DNA from: Sphingomonas sp. C3-2
GTDB taxonomy: Bacteria > Pseudomonadota > Alphaproteobacteria > Sphingomonadales > Sphingomonadaceae
Assembly (NCBI RefSeq): GCF_033025475.1
Contig: NZ_CP130322.1
Span: forward strand, 3,167,001-3,231,000
Reading direction: 5' to 3'
Length of the DNA stretch: 64,000 nucleotides
The position numbers were made by a program, and so were the translations under genes. This document shows, in pieces, positions 28,203-39,419 of the stretch (positions are counted from its first letter, which is position 1; the number at the start of each line of letters is the position of its first letter). Under the pieces are notes generated by a model that worked only from the letters and a program-made list of their open reading frames with translations, was not told the DNA's origin and did not search any database.

Positions 28203-29630
28203 CTATTCCGCAGGCTTGAAGGCGGGGCTGTCGGCTTGATAGGGCCCCGGCGTGATCCCGGCGGTGCGCACCGGCCCGCGCTCGGTATCCTCGACGCCGG
28301 TTTCGCCACTATGCGGGGGCTTGTGCATCAGCTTCAGGATGTACCAGGTGCCGATCCCGAAGACCGAGAAATAGACGACGACAAAGGCGATGAGCGAGGC
28401 CGCCACCGCCGGCGCCGCGAGCGGAGAGGCGGATTCGGCCGTGCGCAGTAGACCGTAGACCGTATAGGGCTGCCGCCCCACCTCGGTCGTCACCCAGCCC
28501 GCGATCACGGCCACGAAGCCGCTCGGCGCCAGAACTAGCGCGAAACGGTGCAGCGGCCGCCAGTCATAAAGCGCGTGGCGGGCGCGGGCGACGAGGCTCC
28601 ACAGCCCCAGCGCGAGCATCAGCGTGCCGATCCCCACCATGATCCTAAAGGCCCAGAAGACGATACCGACAGGCGGATGCTCTTCGGGCGGCACCGTGTC
28701 TAGGCCGGCCAGCGGCGCATTCGGATCGTGCTTCAGGATCAGCGAGGAAAGCTTGGGGATCTCGATCGCCGCATCGACGCGCTGTTCCTTCGAATTGGGG
28801 ATGCCGAACAGGATCAGCGGCGCGCCATTGGGATGGCTCTGATAATGGCCCTCCATCGCCATCACCTTCACCGGCTGGTGTTCCAGCGTGTTCAGCCCGT
28901 GCATGTCGCCGACGAAGATCTGGACGGGGGCGACGAGCGCGGCCATCCACATCGCCATCGAGAACATCTTGCGCGCATGCGCGTTGGTGCGGTCCTTCAG
29001 CAGGTGCCACGCCCCCACGCCGCCGACGACGAGCGCCGTGGTCAGATAGGCCGCGATCACCGTGTGGACGAGGCGGTAGGGGAAACTCGGGTTGAAGATG
29101 ATCGTCACCCAGCTGTCGCCGGGCAGGAACTGGCCGTTCGCGCCCATAACATGGCCCACCGGGGTCTGCATCCAGCTGTTCACCGAAAGGATCCAGAAGG
29201 CCGAGATGAAGGTGCCGATCGCCACCATCAGCGTGGCGGTGAAGTGCAGGCCCCTGCCGACCTTCTTCATGCCGAACAGCATCACACCCAGAAAACCGGC
29301 CTCGAGGAAGAAGGCGGTGAGCACCTCATAGGCCATGAGCGGCCCGATCACCGGGCCCGCCTTGTCGGAGAAGGCCGACCAGTTCGTACCGAACTGGTAC
29401 GACATCACGATCCCCGAGACGACGCCCATCGCAAAGGCGATCGCGAAGATTTTCAGCCAATATTTGAACAGGTCGAGGTAAACCGCCTTTCCGGTCTTCA
29501 GCCACAACCCCTCGAGCACCGCGAGATAGCTCGCAAGCCCGATCGAAAAGGCGGGAAAGATGAAGTGGAAACTGACGGTGAAGGCGAACTGGATGCGTGC
29601 CAGCAACAGGGCGTCGGCAGTATCGAACAT
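28203..29630 (-). CDS. cydA: Cytochrome bd ubiquinol oxidase subunit I (cyanide-insensitive type)
   Basis: The 475-residue membrane subunit binds haems b558, b595 and d. It starts FDTADALLLARIQFAFTVSFHF, with an axial histidine, and contains the conserved GTNWSAFSDKAGPVIGPLMAYE and FILS-type SAFWILSVNSWMQTPVG helices. Total length and a short periplasmic Q-loop fit the CioA branch rather than the long-loop E. coli CydA. ATG 29630 follows AAGGGGAT. It is the first gene of the cydAB-DUF2474 operon and lies downstream of cysQ on the same strand. No FNR-type box is visible upstream. Confidence 0.93.
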   Translation of the reverse strand: MFDTADALLLARIQFAFTVSFHFIFPAFSIGLASYLAVLEGLWLKTGKAVYLDLFKYWLKIFAIAFAMGVVSGIVMSYQFGTNWSAFSDKAGPVIGPLMAYEVLTAFFLEAGFLGVMLFGMKKVGRGLHFTATLMVAIGTFISAFWILSVNSWMQTPVGHVMGANGQFLPGDSWVTIIFNPSFPYRLVHTVIAAYLTTALVVGGVGAWHLLKDRTNAHARKMFSMAMWMAALVAPVQIFVGDMHGLNTLEHQPVKVMAMEGHYQSHPNGAPLILFGIPNSKEQRVDAAIEIPKLSSLILKHDPNAPLAGLDTVPPEEHPPVGIVFWAFRIMVGIGTLMLALGLWSLVARARHALYDWRPLHRFALVLAPSGFVAVIAGWVTTEVGRQPYTVYGLLRTAESASPLAAPAVAASLIAFVVVYFSVFGIGTWYILKLMHKPPHSGETGVEDTERGPVRTAGITPGPYQADSPAFKPAE

Positions 29631-29742
29631 CAGGCCATCCCCTTGCAAAAAGGACGGTCTCCAACCGGGAGAGCGGAAGGCCATCGCCTTCGCCGACGTT
29701 TAATGCGCCTTTGCCCCCCAATTCTCAAGGGGTGGGAAATGC

Positions 29743-30492
29743 CTAAGCAGAGCGTCCAGGTGCAGTATTTGCAATCAGCTCAAGGATCTGCGCCGCGCGT
29801 TCACTGTGGCAGATGAGCAGATCGGGAAGATACGGGTCCGCGCAATTATAGACGAGCGGCGCGCCGTCGATGCGGCTGACATGGAGCCCGGCGGCAAGCG
29901 CGACGGCGGCGGGCGCGCAATTGTCCCATTCATATTGGCCGCCGGTATGAAGGTAGATGTCGGCCTCGCCGCGCACCACCGCCATCGCCTTGGCGCCCGC
30001 AGAGCCCATCGGCACCAGTTCTGCGCCCAGTGCTTCGGCCACCGCCATCGCTTCGGCTGCGGGGCGCGTACGGCTCACCAGCATGCGCGGCGGGTTTGCC
30101 TCCGGCGCCAGTGGGGGCGGGGTGTCGGACGAAAGCGTTATCCCCAGCCCGGGCAGCGCGACCGCGCCGACGGCGGGCTTGCCGTCGATTGCCAGCGCGA
30201 TGTGCACCGCCCAGTCGGTGCGCTTCTCCGAATATTCGCGCGTGCCGTCGAGCGGATCGACCACCCAGACGCGCTGCACCTGGCAGCGCTCGGCATTGTC
30301 CTGTTCTTCTTCGGACAAAATCGCGTCGCCGGGGCGCTGGGCTTTCAGTGCCGCGATGATGAAGGCGTTGGCAAGGCTGTCGCCCGCCTTGCCCAGCGCC
30401 TTGTCCTCGAACAGCCCCGATTTCTGGAGGGTCAGCAGGATTTCTCCTGCCGCACCGGCGATCCGGATGGCCAGCGCGACGTCGGTCACCAT
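29743..30492 (-). CDS. cysQ: 3'(2'),5'-bisphosphate nucleotidase CysQ
   Basis: The 249-residue magnesium-dependent phosphatase of the inositol monophosphatase fold removes the 3'-phosphate from PAP, a product of sulfate assimilation. Metal-binding motifs are ILSEEEQDN, WVVDPLDGTREYSEKR and, near the C-terminus, YEWDNCAPAAVALAAG. ATG 30492 lies inside the last codons of the SDR gene (overlap of 7 nt), so the two are coupled. Its place at the end of the cysD-cysNC-SDR operon supports the PAP phosphatase role over inositol phosphatase. Confidence 0.88.
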   Translation of the reverse strand: MVTDVALAIRIAGAAGEILLTLQKSGLFEDKALGKAGDSLANAFIIAALKAQRPGDAILSEEEQDNAERCQVQRVWVVDPLDGTREYSEKRTDWAVHIALAIDGKPAVGAVALPGLGITLSSDTPPPLAPEANPPRMLVSRTRPAAEAMAVAEALGAELVPMGSAGAKAMAVVRGEADIYLHTGGQYEWDNCAPAAVALAAGLHVSRIDGAPLVYNCADPYLPDLLICHSERAAQILELIANTAPGRSA

Positions 30493-31229
30493 ATGGTGAA
30501 GCCGCCATCGACGGTGAGCGCCTGTCCGGTGATGAAGGATGCCTGATCCGAGCACAACCAGACGACGGTGTCGGCGATTTCGCGCGGCACGCCGAGACGG
30601 CCCATCGGGGTTAGCGTGCGCATCTGGTCCATATCCTGCCGGTTCTCGCTGGCGTCGGTGATCGCGGTGCCACCGATCCCGCCGGGGCAGACCGCGTTGA
30701 CGCGGATGCCCTTGGCCGCGAAATCGAGCGCGACCGAGCGGGTAAGCCCGACCACGCCCGTCTTGGAGGCGCTATAGGCGGACAGACCGGGTCCGCTCAC
30801 CACGCCCATGATCGACGCGGTGTTGACGATCGCTCCGCCGCCCTGGCGCAGCATCTGTTCGCATTCATGCTTCAGGCACAGCCAGACGCCCTTCAGGTTG
30901 ACGCCGATCGTGCGATCCCAGCTTTCCTCGGACATCTCGGTAATCGGCGCACCGCGCGGCGCGATCCCCGCATTGTTGAACGCGCAGTCGAGGCTGCCGA
31001 AATGCGCGACGGTGGTGCGCACGATCGCGTCGACATCTTCGCCTTGGGACACATCGCCGGGAACGAAGATCGCTTCGCCACCTGCGGCAGTGATCGCATG
31101 GGCGGTTTCTTCACCCGCCGCACGCGCGATATCGGTCACCACCACGCGCATGCCGGCCTTCGCAAAGGCATGCGCGGTTGCCCTACCCAGGCCGGTGGCT
31201 GCGCCCGTTACCAAAGCGATCTTCGTCAT
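30486..31229 (-). CDS. Short-chain dehydrogenase/reductase in the sulfate-activation operon
   Basis: The 247-residue classical SDR has the cofactor motif TGAATGLGRA near the N-terminus, NNAG in the middle and the catalytic YSASK (with serine in NTASIMG). The C-terminus GQALTVDGGFTIW is typical of this fold. It is 51 nt downstream of cysNC and overlaps cysQ, so it is probably part of that operon. What it oxidises or reduces is unknown; the context hints at a sulfur-related or sulfonate metabolite. Confidence 0.88.
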   Translation of the reverse strand: MTKIALVTGAATGLGRATAHAFAKAGMRVVVTDIARAAGEETAHAITAAGGEAIFVPGDVSQGEDVDAIVRTTVAHFGSLDCAFNNAGIAPRGAPITEMSEESWDRTIGVNLKGVWLCLKHECEQMLRQGGGAIVNTASIMGVVSGPGLSAYSASKTGVVGLTRSVALDFAAKGIRVNAVCPGGIGGTAITDASENRQDMDQMRTLTPMGRLGVPREIADTVVWLCSDQASFITGQALTVDGGFTIW

Positions 31230-31280
31230 TCGTTCTTGTCCTCTCCGTATCGGCACGGAATCGGTGCCCATACGGAGTGT

Positions 31281-33182
31281 TTAGCCAATTATCCGTTCGA
31301 CAATAAGGTCTGCGGCCTGTTCGGGTGTAAGGTTAGTGGTGTCGATGCGGATTTCGGGGTTTTCGGGGGCTTCATAGGGGCTGTCGATGCCGGTGAAGTT
31401 CTTGAGTTCACCGGAACGTGCCTTTTTGTAGAGCCCCTTGACGTCGCGCGCCTCGGCCTCGGCGAGCGGGGTGTCGATATGGACCTCGATGAACTCGCCG
31501 GCTTCGATCATCTCGCGCACCAGGCGGCGCTCGGAGCGGAAGGGCGAGATGAACGCGCTGAGCACGATCAGCCCGGCATCGGCCATCAGCTTGGCGACCT
31601 CGCCGACGCGGCGGATATTTTCGACGCGGTCGGCATCGGTGAAGCCGAGATCCTTGTTGAGCCCGTGGCGGACATTGTCGCCGTCGAGCAGATAGCTGTG
31701 GCGGTTCATCCGGTGGAGCCGCTTCTGGACGAGGTTGGCGATCGTCGACTTGCCCGCGCCCGACAGCCCGGTGAACCACACCACTGCGGGCTTCTGGTTC
31801 TTCAGCTTGGCATGGTCTTCGCGCGTGATGTCGATCGCCTGCCAGTGGACATTGTCGGCGCGGCGCAGCGAGAAGTGGAGCATGCCCGCCGCCACGGTCG
31901 CGTTGGTGATCTTGTCGATCAGGATGAACCCGCCCAGATCGCGGTTCTGCGCATAGGGCGCAAAGACGACGGGCTTGTCGGTCGACAGATTGGCGATGCC
32001 GATCGCGTTGAGGTCGAGCGTCTTGGCGGCGAGATGCTCGAGCGTGTTGACGTTGACCTGATATTTGGGCGCCTGCACCTGCGCGGTCACCATCTGGGTG
32101 CCGAGCTTGAGCCAGTAGCCGCGCCCGGGCAGCATTTCCTCGTCCGACATCCAGACGATCGTCGCCTCGAACTGGTCGGCGCTCTGCGGCGGGTTGTCGG
32201 CGGTCGCGATCACGTCGCCGCGCGAGCAGTCGATCTCGTCGGCCAGCGTCACCGTCACCGACTGGCCGGCAACCGCCTCGTCGAGATCGCCGTCGAGCGT
32301 GACGATCCGCGCCACGGTCGAGGTCTTGCCCGAGGGAATGACGCGGATCTTGTCGCCCGGCTTGACGGTGCCGGTCGCGATCAGCCCCGAAAAGCCGCGA
32401 AAGTCGAGATTGGGGCGGTTCACCCACTGGACGGGGAGCGCAAAGGGCTGCTGCTGGTCGCGCGTCGCATCGACCTCGACCGTCTCGAGATGGCCCATCA
32501 GCGTCGGGCCCTGATACCAGGGGGTGTTGTCCGAGGGCGCGGTGATGTTGTCGCCCTTGAAGCCCGAGATCGGCATGGCGACGAAATCGGTGATCCCGAT
32601 CTCGGTCGCGAACTCGCGGTAATCCTTGACGATCGCGTCGAACACCGCGGGGTCGTAATCGACCAGGTCCATCTTGTTGACCGCGAGCACGATGTTCCGG
32701 ATGCCGATCAGATGCGCCAGATAGCTGTGGCGCTTGGTCTGGGTCAGCACGCCCTTGCGCGCGTCGATCAGGATCACCGCGAGGTCGGCGGTCGAGGCGC
32801 CGGTCACCATGTTGCGGGTATATTGTTCGTGGCCGGGGGTGTCGGCGACGATGAACTTGCGCTTCTCGGTCGCGAAGAAGCGGTAGGCGACGTCGATCGT
32901 GATGCCCTGTTCGCGTTCGGCGGCAAGGCCGTCGACGAGCAGCGCGAAGTCGATCTCCTGGCCCTGCGTGCCGACGCGCTTGCTGTCGGCCTCGAGGGCG
33001 GCCAGCTGATCCTCGAAGATCATCTTGCTGTCATAGAGCAGGCGGCCGATCAGCGTCGACTTGCCGTCGTCCACCGAGCCGCAGGTGATGAAGCGCAGCA
33101 GCGACTTGGTCTGGTGCTGGGCGAGATAGGCGTCGATATCCTCGGCGATGAGGGCGTCGGCCTGATAGCTTTTGTCGGTCAT
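31281..33182 (-). CDS. cysN: Bifunctional sulfate adenylyltransferase subunit 1 / adenylylsulfate kinase
   Basis: The 633-residue fusion has an N-terminal CysN GTPase (about 1-450) and a C-terminal CysC APS kinase (about 455-633), as in NodQ. CysN shows G1 [19 protein letters not shown]3 [12 protein letters not shown] and G4 NKMD, then translation-factor beta-barrels. CysC shows its own P-loop [13 protein letters not shown] and [15 protein letters not shown]. With CysD it makes APS from sulfate and ATP, driven by GTP, and then PAPS. ATG 33182 follows AAGGAG. It starts 103 nt after cysD. Confidence 0.95.
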   Translation of the reverse strand: MTDKSYQADALIAEDIDAYLAQHQTKSLLRFITCGSVDDGKSTLIGRLLYDSKMIFEDQLAALEADSKRVGTQGQEIDFALLVDGLAAEREQGITIDVAYRFFATEKRKFIVADTPGHEQYTRNMVTGASTADLAVILIDARKGVLTQTKRHSYLAHLIGIRNIVLAVNKMDLVDYDPAVFDAIVKDYREFATEIGITDFVAMPISGFKGDNITAPSDNTPWYQGPTLMGHLETVEVDATRDQQQPFALPVQWVNRPNLDFRGFSGLIATGTVKPGDKIRVIPSGKTSTVARIVTLDGDLDEAVAGQSVTVTLADEIDCSRGDVIATADNPPQSADQFEATIVWMSDEEMLPGRGYWLKLGTQMVTAQVQAPKYQVNVNTLEHLAAKTLDLNAIGIANLSTDKPVVFAPYAQNRDLGGFILIDKITNATVAAGMLHFSLRRADNVHWQAIDITREDHAKLKNQKPAVVWFTGLSGAGKSTIANLVQKRLHRMNRHSYLLDGDNVRHGLNKDLGFTDADRVENIRRVGEVAKLMADAGLIVLSAFISPFRSERRLVREMIEAGEFIEVHIDTPLAEAEARDVKGLYKKARSGELKNFTGIDSPYEAPENPEIRIDTTNLTPEQAADLIVERIIG

Positions 33183-33285
33183 TGGAAACTCCTTGGTCCC
33201 GAATGGGTCGGGCGGCCGCCCCGGGGGCGGCGCAGAGACGAAAAAGAGCAAAAGGGCAGGGGTTTCGGCACGCGTCAGGCGTGGC

Positions 33286-34194
33286 TCAGAAATACCCCTC
33301 CTGCTTCTTCTTCTCCATGCTGGCGTCGCCGCCATCCTTGTCGATCACGCGGCCCTGGCGCTCCGAGGTCGTCGTCAGCAGCATCTCCTGGATCACCTCA
33401 GGCAGCGTCGCCGCGGTGCTTTCGACCGCGCCGGTCAGCGGGTAGCAGCCGAGCGTGCGGAAGCGGATCGAGCGCATCACCGGCTCTTCGCCGGGGTTGA
33501 GCGGGAAGCGTTCGTCATCGACCATCAGCAGCATGCCGTCGCGCTCGACGGTGGGGCGCGGTGCCGAGAAATAGAGCGGCACGATCGGGATGTTGTTGAG
33601 GTGGATATACTGCCAGATGTCGAGCTCGGTCCAGTTCGAGATCGGGAAGACGCGGATGCTTTCGCCCTTGGTCTTCTTGGCATTGTACAGCCGCCACAGC
33701 TCGGGGCGCTGGTTCTTGGGGTCCCAGCGGTGGTTGGCCGAACGGAACGAGAAGACGCGTTCCTTGGCGCGGCTCTTCTCCTCGTCGCGGCGCGCGCCGC
33801 CAAAGGCGACGTCGAAGCCATAATGGTCGAGCGCCTGCTTCAGCCCCTCGGTCTTCCACATATCGGTGTGGAGCGGGCCATGGTCGAACGGGTTGATCCC
33901 GCGCGCCAGCGCCTCGGGGTTCTGGTAGACGAGCAAGTCCATCCCGCTCTCCGCCGCCATCCGGTCGCGAAGCGCATACATGTCCTTGAATTTCCACGTC
34001 GTGTCGACGTGCAGCAGCGGAAAGGGCGGCGGCGACGGATAAAACGCCTTGCGCGCCAGATGCAGCATCACCGCCGAATCCTTGCCCACCGAATACAGCA
34101 TCACCGGACGCTCGGCCTCCGCCACAACCTCCCGCATGATCTGGATGCTCTCCGCTTCCAGCCGCTCCAAATGGGTCAAGTTTTTCACAGTCAC
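33286..34194 (-). CDS. cysD: Sulfate adenylyltransferase subunit 2
   Basis: The 302-residue catalytic subunit of ATP sulfurylase belongs to the PP-loop family. The ATP-binding PP-loop is [47 protein letters not shown] and [12 protein letters not shown] are diagnostic. It works with the CysN half of the next gene. It is first in the operon cysD-cysNC-SDR-cysQ. The 170 bp upstream contain a perfect 11-bp stem-loop, but no motif I can assign to a known sulfur regulator. Confidence 0.95.
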   Translation of the reverse strand: MTVKNLTHLERLEAESIQIMREVVAEAERPVMLYSVGKDSAVMLHLARKAFYPSPPPFPLLHVDTTWKFKDMYALRDRMAAESGMDLLVYQNPEALARGINPFDHGPLHTDMWKTEGLKQALDHYGFDVAFGGARRDEEKSRAKERVFSFRSANHRWDPKNQRPELWRLYNAKKTKGESIRVFPISNWTELDIWQYIHLNNIPIVPLYFSAPRPTVERDGMLLMVDDERFPLNPGEEPVMRSIRFRTLGCYPLTGAVESTAATLPEVIQEMLLTTTSERQGRVIDKDGGDASMEKKKQEGYF

Positions 34195-34314
34195 CTTCCG
34201 TCAGAAACGCATTCCGGCAGGGGCCATGCACGGCCGCTCCGGCTGCTGAGCAGATACTGCGCGGCAGGGGCGGAGTAGAAGCGAGGATATGTTGCAGCCG
34301 CGAAAGTCGGAGTT

Positions 34315-34348
34315 GCCGTGGCCGCCGCTTGGGAATAGCGGCCACGGC
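34315..34348. terminator. Perfect 11-bp hairpin between hmgA and cysD
   Basis: GCCGTGGCCGC and GCGGCCACGGC flank a 12-nt loop. There is no T tract on either side, so termination may be factor-dependent, or the stem may protect the hmgA mRNA 3' end. It lies 17 nt after the hmgA stop. Confidence 0.5.
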
Positions 34349-34365
34349 GCTCCACCCCCGGGGCG

Positions 34366-35682
34366 CTAGGGCAGGCGCGCTTTTGGAAAGCCTGCCCAAC
34401 ACTCATCATAATCCTGCTGCAGCGTTGCCGAAAGCATCGCCGCGCGCGTCGGCACTATCGGCAGGCAGGATTCGAACATGAAAGCCATGGTGTCATCGAT
34501 TCGCGACGGTTTTAGTTCCATCGCCACCGCCGCATCATAGCTGGACCGATCGGGCCCATGCGCCGACATGCAATTGTGCAGCGAAGCGCCGCCCGGAACG
34601 AACCCGCCCGCCTTGGCGTCATAGGCGCCGTGCACCAGCCCCATGAACTCGCTCATCACGTTGCGGTGGAACCAGGGCGGGCGGAACGTGTCTTCCGCCA
34701 CCATCCAGCGCGGTGGGAAGATCACGAAATCGCAATTGGCGGTGCCCGGTGTATCGCTGGGCGCGGTGAGCACAGTGAAGATCGACGGATCGGGGTGGTC
34801 GTAGCTCACCGTGTTGATCGTGTTGAACCGCGCCAGATCATATTTCACGGGCGCGAGATTGCCATGCCAGGCGACGACGTCGAGCGGCGAGTGACCCAGC
34901 CTGCTCGTCCAGAATTGGCCGCCATAAAGCTGGATCAGTTCGACCGGGGCATCGCTGCCCTCGAAGGCGGCGACAGGCGTCTGGAAGTCGCGGGGGTTGG
35001 CCAGACCGTTCGCGCCGATCGGCCCCAGATCGGGCAGGCGGAACGGATGGCCATGATTTTCGCAGATATAGCCGCGCGCTTCGCCCACCAATTCCACACG
35101 AAAGCGCATCCCGCGCGGGATGAGGCCGATCTCGCCGGGCCGCGCCGTCATCCGGCCCAGTTCAGTGATAAGGTTGAGCGCGCCTTGCTGCGGAACGATG
35201 AGCATCTCGCCGTCGGCGCTATAGAAGACGCGGGCACCCATGGGGGCATTGGCGGCGTAGAGCCAGATGCTGATCCCGCGCTGATCGAGCGGCGCGCCAT
35301 TGCCCGCCCAGCGCACGAGCCCGTCGACAAAATCGGTGCCCGGCGCGGGGCGGGGAAGTGGATCCCAGCGCAGCCGGTTGGGGCTGGCGGGATGGTGGGG
35401 GGCGCCTGCCTCTGTGTCCCGCGCCATCAACTGATAGGGTGCGTGGCCCGCGCTCGGCCGCAGCCGGTACAGCCAGCTGCGGCGATTGTCGGCGCGCGGC
35501 GCGGTGAAGGCGGTTCCCGAAAGCTGCTCGGCATAGAGCCCGAAGGGCACATGCTGGGGCGAGTTCCGGCCGATCGGCAAGGCGCCGGGCACCGCCTCGG
35601 TCGCGAAATGATTGCCGAAGCCGGGCATATACCCGGCTTCGTCGGTCAGTCTCATGCCAGTCTCATGCCGCATGACGGGCAT
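34366..35682 (-). CDS. hmgA: Homogentisate 1,2-dioxygenase
   Basis: The 438-residue iron enzyme opens the ring of homogentisate to maleylacetoacetate in tyrosine and phenylalanine breakdown. Family features include [20 protein letters not shown]-type [28 protein letters not shown] and [20 protein letters not shown] with the iron-ligand histidine region. Length matches the family. GAGGAGAGG lies just before ATG 35682. It is 29 nt downstream of hppD, which supplies its substrate. The next pathway enzymes are not in this window. Confidence 0.95.
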   Translation of the reverse strand: MPVMRHETGMRLTDEAGYMPGFGNHFATEAVPGALPIGRNSPQHVPFGLYAEQLSGTAFTAPRADNRRSWLYRLRPSAGHAPYQLMARDTEAGAPHHPASPNRLRWDPLPRPAPGTDFVDGLVRWAGNGAPLDQRGISIWLYAANAPMGARVFYSADGEMLIVPQQGALNLITELGRMTARPGEIGLIPRGMRFRVELVGEARGYICENHGHPFRLPDLGPIGANGLANPRDFQTPVAAFEGSDAPVELIQLYGGQFWTSRLGHSPLDVVAWHGNLAPVKYDLARFNTINTVSYDHPDPSIFTVLTAPSDTPGTANCDFVIFPPRWMVAEDTFRPPWFHRNVMSEFMGLVHGAYDAKAGGFVPGGASLHNCMSAHGPDRSSYDAAVAMELKPSRIDDTMAFMFESCLPIVPTRAAMLSATLQQDYDECWAGFPKARLP

Positions 35683-35711
35683 CCTCTCCTCTTGTTTTCG
35701 CTGGCGCGCCG

Positions 35712-36794
35712 CTACGCGTCCGATTTGGCGGGGACCACGCCGCGGCGGATCTGATCGAGCTCGATGCTTTCGAACAACGCCTTGAAATTGCCCTCGCCAA
35801 AGCCGTCATTACCCTTGCGCTGGATGATCTCGAAGAAGATCGGCCCGACCATGTTCTCGGTGAAGATCTGGAGCAGGATGCCGCCGCCGGTTTCGGGGGC
35901 GCCGTCGATCAGGATCCGGCGCTTGCGCATTTCCTCGATATTATGGCCATGTCCCGGCAGGCGTTTGTCGATCATGTCGAAATAGGTTTCGGGCGTATCC
36001 TGGAAGCGCACGCCATTGGCGCGCAACTTGTCGACCGTCGCGAAGATGTCGTCGGTCGACAGCGCCAGATGCTGGATGCCTTCGCCCTTATAATCCTTGA
36101 TGAATTCCTCGATCTGCGAATGCTCGTCCTGGCTTTCATTGAGCGGGATACGGATCTTGTCGTCGGGCGCGGTCATCGCCTTGGAGAAGAGGCCGGTCGA
36201 CTGGCCTTCGATGTCGAAATAGCGAATTTCGCGGAAATTGAAGATCCGCTCATAATAATCCGCCCAATAATCCATCCGCCCGCGCTTGAGATTATGGGTC
36301 AGATGGTCGAGCGTATGCAGGCCGACGCTGTTGTCGTTCGGCGTGGTCCCGGCAACCGGTTCGAAATCGATGTCGTAGATCGTCGCCGCGCCGCGCCGGT
36401 CGACCAGATAGAGATTGGCGCCGCCAATCCCCTCGATCGCAGGAATGTTGAGTTCGGCTGGGCCCACCTTGCCCTCAACCGGCGTTGCGCCGCGCTCGAC
36501 CGCAAGCTGCAGCGCCTTGGCGGCGTCATGCACGCGGAACGCCATCGCATTGGCGGACGGCCCGTGCTGTTCGCGGAAATCCGCAACCTGCCCCTGCGGC
36601 TCCATGTTGAGGATGAAATTGATGTCGCCCTGCGCATAGCGGCGGACATTTTTCGAACGGTGCGTGCCGACATGGGTAAAGCCCAGCGCGGTGAACAGCC
36701 CGGCCAGCGCTTCGGGATCGGGGCTGGTGAATTCGACGAACTCGAACCCGTCGAGTCCGATGGGATTGTCATGCACGGTATCAGGGGCGCTCAT
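35712..36794 (-). CDS. hppD: 4-Hydroxyphenylpyruvate dioxygenase
   Basis: The 360-residue iron(II) enzyme converts 4-hydroxyphenylpyruvate to homogentisate. Iron ligands are expected in HTLDHLTHN and QHLALSTDD (histidines) and in the C-terminal glutamate of [18 protein letters not shown]. The N-terminal vicinal-oxygen-chelate half is degenerate, as usual. ATG 36794 follows GGAGAGG. The promoter at 36826-36855 overlaps a MarR-like dyad, and a marR gene is divergent, so the hppD-hmgA operon is probably repressed by it. Confidence 0.95.
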   Translation of the reverse strand: MSAPDTVHDNPIGLDGFEFVEFTSPDPEALAGLFTALGFTHVGTHRSKNVRRYAQGDINFILNMEPQGQVADFREQHGPSANAMAFRVHDAAKALQLAVERGATPVEGKVGPAELNIPAIEGIGGANLYLVDRRGAATIYDIDFEPVAGTTPNDNSVGLHTLDHLTHNLKRGRMDYWADYYERIFNFREIRYFDIEGQSTGLFSKAMTAPDDKIRIPLNESQDEHSQIEEFIKDYKGEGIQHLALSTDDIFATVDKLRANGVRFQDTPETYFDMIDKRLPGHGHNIEEMRKRRILIDGAPETGGGILLQIFTENMVGPIFFEIIQRKGNDGFGEGNFKALFESIELDQIRRGVVPAKSDA

Positions 36795-36814
36795 TTGCCT
36801 CTCCGGAACGATAA

Positions 36815-36830
36815 AGTTGCAAATGTAACT
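36815..36830. promoter_or_regulatory. Candidate MarR operator upstream of hppD
   Basis: AGTTGC-AAAT-GTAACT is an imperfect inverted repeat (5 of 6 positions) overlapping the predicted -10 of hppD. It resembles the perfect AGTTG/CAACT dyad of the other marR locus at 16804-16822. Confidence 0.45.
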
Positions 36831-36855
36831 ACATGTTGAATTTCTCTTCTGTCAA
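36826..36855 (-). promoter_or_regulatory. Candidate promoter of hppD-hmgA
   Basis: On the minus strand TTGACA (36855-36850) and TAGTTA (36831-36826) are 18 nt apart, and the -10 hexamer lies in the dyad at 36815-36830. Confidence 0.5.
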
Positions 36856-36882
36856 CGCACGAGAGCGGTAAAAGCGACGACC

Positions 36883-37335
36883 ATGACCGACGATCGCGAC
36901 CCAAGCCTGCTCCGGCTCGACCATTTTCTGCCCTACCGCCTCTCGGTGGCCTCGAACGCGGTGAGCGGGCGGATCGCGCGGACCTATCGCAAACGGCACA
37001 ATCTGAAGGTCACCGAGTGGCGGCTGATCGCGATTCTTGCGGAAACGCCGCGGCTGACGCCACAGATGCTCACGCGCAAGACGCGGATGGACAAGATCAA
37101 TGTCAGCCGCGCGGCCAAGGCGCTCATCGAACGCGGTCTCGTCAGTGCATCGCCCAATGGCGAGGATGGCCGCTCGCATTTCCTGTCGCTGACCGAGGCG
37201 GGGCGTGCGCTCTACGGCGCCGTCGCGCCCGAGGCGCTGGCGATGGAGCAGCTGTTGTTGTCCACCTTCACCGAGGAGGAACGCGCCCAGTTCGCGGCGT
37301 TGCTCCGCCGGATCGAGGCCGCAGCCGAAGACTGA
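36883..37335 (+). CDS. MarR family transcriptional regulator, divergent from hppD
   Basis: The 150-residue winged-helix protein begins with a basic arm (NAVSGRIARTYRKRHNLKV), then the MarR core with TEWRLIAILAETPRLTPQML, recognition helix region MDKINVSRAAKALIERGLV, and a wing ending in DGRSHFLSLT. It is divergent from the tyrosine catabolic operon over 88 bp that hold a promoter and a dyad. A repressor of hppD-hmgA responding to an aromatic intermediate is the likely role, by inference from position and operator. Confidence 0.88.
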   Translation: MTDDRDPSLLRLDHFLPYRLSVASNAVSGRIARTYRKRHNLKVTEWRLIAILAETPRLTPQMLTRKTRMDKINVSRAAKALIERGLVSASPNGEDGRSHFLSLTEAGRALYGAVAPEALAMEQLLLSTFTEEERAQFAALLRRIEAAAED

Positions 37336-37481
37336 AATTGGCGCGTCCGTTGATTTGACCCGCAATCGAGAATTTGTAGCCTGTTCTTGGCGGGGGACCA
37401 TTTGGGTGTCCGCTACTGTTGAGGGAGTGGCCTGAAATCCCCTTTTTTCGGGCCTCAAGAACAGCATGGAGAATTCAGATA

Positions 37482-38216
37482 GTGTTGAAAACCAGTTTTG
37501 CCGCAATGCTTGTTGCGGGTGCCGTAGCCGTCGTTTCGCCCGTTGCGGCACAGGAAACGCCGGTCGAGGCGCCCGCCGCCCCGGCATCTGCCCTGACTGA
37601 GGCACAGGTCGTCGCATTCAACAAGGCGGTGGCGGATTTCACCGAAGGCCAGAAGCTGCAGCAGGCCGGAAACAACGCCGGTGCGGCCACGAAATATGAT
37701 GCCGCGCTTCCCGCGATCCGCGACGCGGTCAAGGCTGAGCCGGCCAATATGAACTATGTGTCCTTCCTCGGAAACGCGCTCTATGCGCAGGCCGCGGCCA
37801 AGGCAGGCACCGGTGACGTCAACGCGCTTGTCGCACTGTTCACCGAGGCGGCGCCGTACTGGCGCAAGGTTGTCGATTCTAAGCCCGAAGATGCGGTGAG
37901 CCGCACCATCTATACCGGCATTCTGGTCCAGCTCGGCAACGCCGCGCTTTCGGCGCAGAACAAGGCGGGTGCCGATCCCTATTACCGGGAAGCGGTCGAA
38001 TTCGCGCGCAAATCGGTCGCAGCTTCCGCGCAGGACGCGGTTGCCCGCAACCAGCTTCTCGGCGGCCTGATCGGCTTGTCGCAGACCTCGGAAGACGCGG
38101 CTGTGCGTACCGAAGCGGCGACGCTGTCCAAGATGATGCTGGCCGACGGTTCGGTCGATGCCGCCAACAAGCCCGCCGCGCAGGCGATGGCTGGCTCCGC
38201 CCCGGCCGCAGGCTGA
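37482..38216 (+). CDS. Exported TPR-like protein
   Basis: The 244-residue protein starts at a GTG preceded by GGAGA with 9 nt spacing. A signal peptide ends VVSPVAAQ, so it is periplasmic. The mature part is alpha-helical with tetratricopeptide-like pairs: AVADFTEGQKLQQAGNNAGA, SFLGNALYAQAAAKAG, and PYYREAVEFARKSVA. The C-terminus is alanine-rich. No catalytic motif is visible. TPR proteins act as scaffolds, but no partner can be named. It is convergent with mreB across a strong hairpin. Confidence 0.7.
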   Translation: MLKTSFAAMLVAGAVAVVSPVAAQETPVEAPAAPASALTEAQVVAFNKAVADFTEGQKLQQAGNNAGAATKYDAALPAIRDAVKAEPANMNYVSFLGNALYAQAAAKAGTGDVNALVALFTEAAPYWRKVVDSKPEDAVSRTIYTGILVQLGNAALSAQNKAGADPYYREAVEFARKSVAASAQDAVARNQLLGGLIGLSQTSEDAAVRTEAATLSKMMLADGSVDAANKPAAQAMAGSAPAAG

Positions 38217-38222
38217 TTTTAC

Positions 38223-38258
38223 CCGGCTGCCCGGGCGCTGGTCGCGCCGGGCAGCCGG
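38223..38258. terminator. Hairpin between the convergent TPR gene and mreB
   Basis: A perfect 12-bp stem CCGGCTGCCCGG / CCGGGCAGCCGG with a 12-nt loop is followed on the plus strand by a weak T-rich tail. It probably serves as terminator for one or both genes. Confidence 0.65.
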
Positions 38259-38271
38259 ACCTTGTTTAAAA

Positions 38272-39363
<1,092 letters not shown>

Positions 39364-39419
39364 TTACTGGTCCTGGCCGTTGGGCCGTGCGTCCGATTGC
39401 GGGAAGATTTGCAAGCCCG

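Noticed and set aside
30867-33500. An 877-codon open frame on the plus strand
   Set aside because: It runs antisense to the clear SDR and cysNC genes and reflects GC-rich codon use; the product has no recognisable domains.
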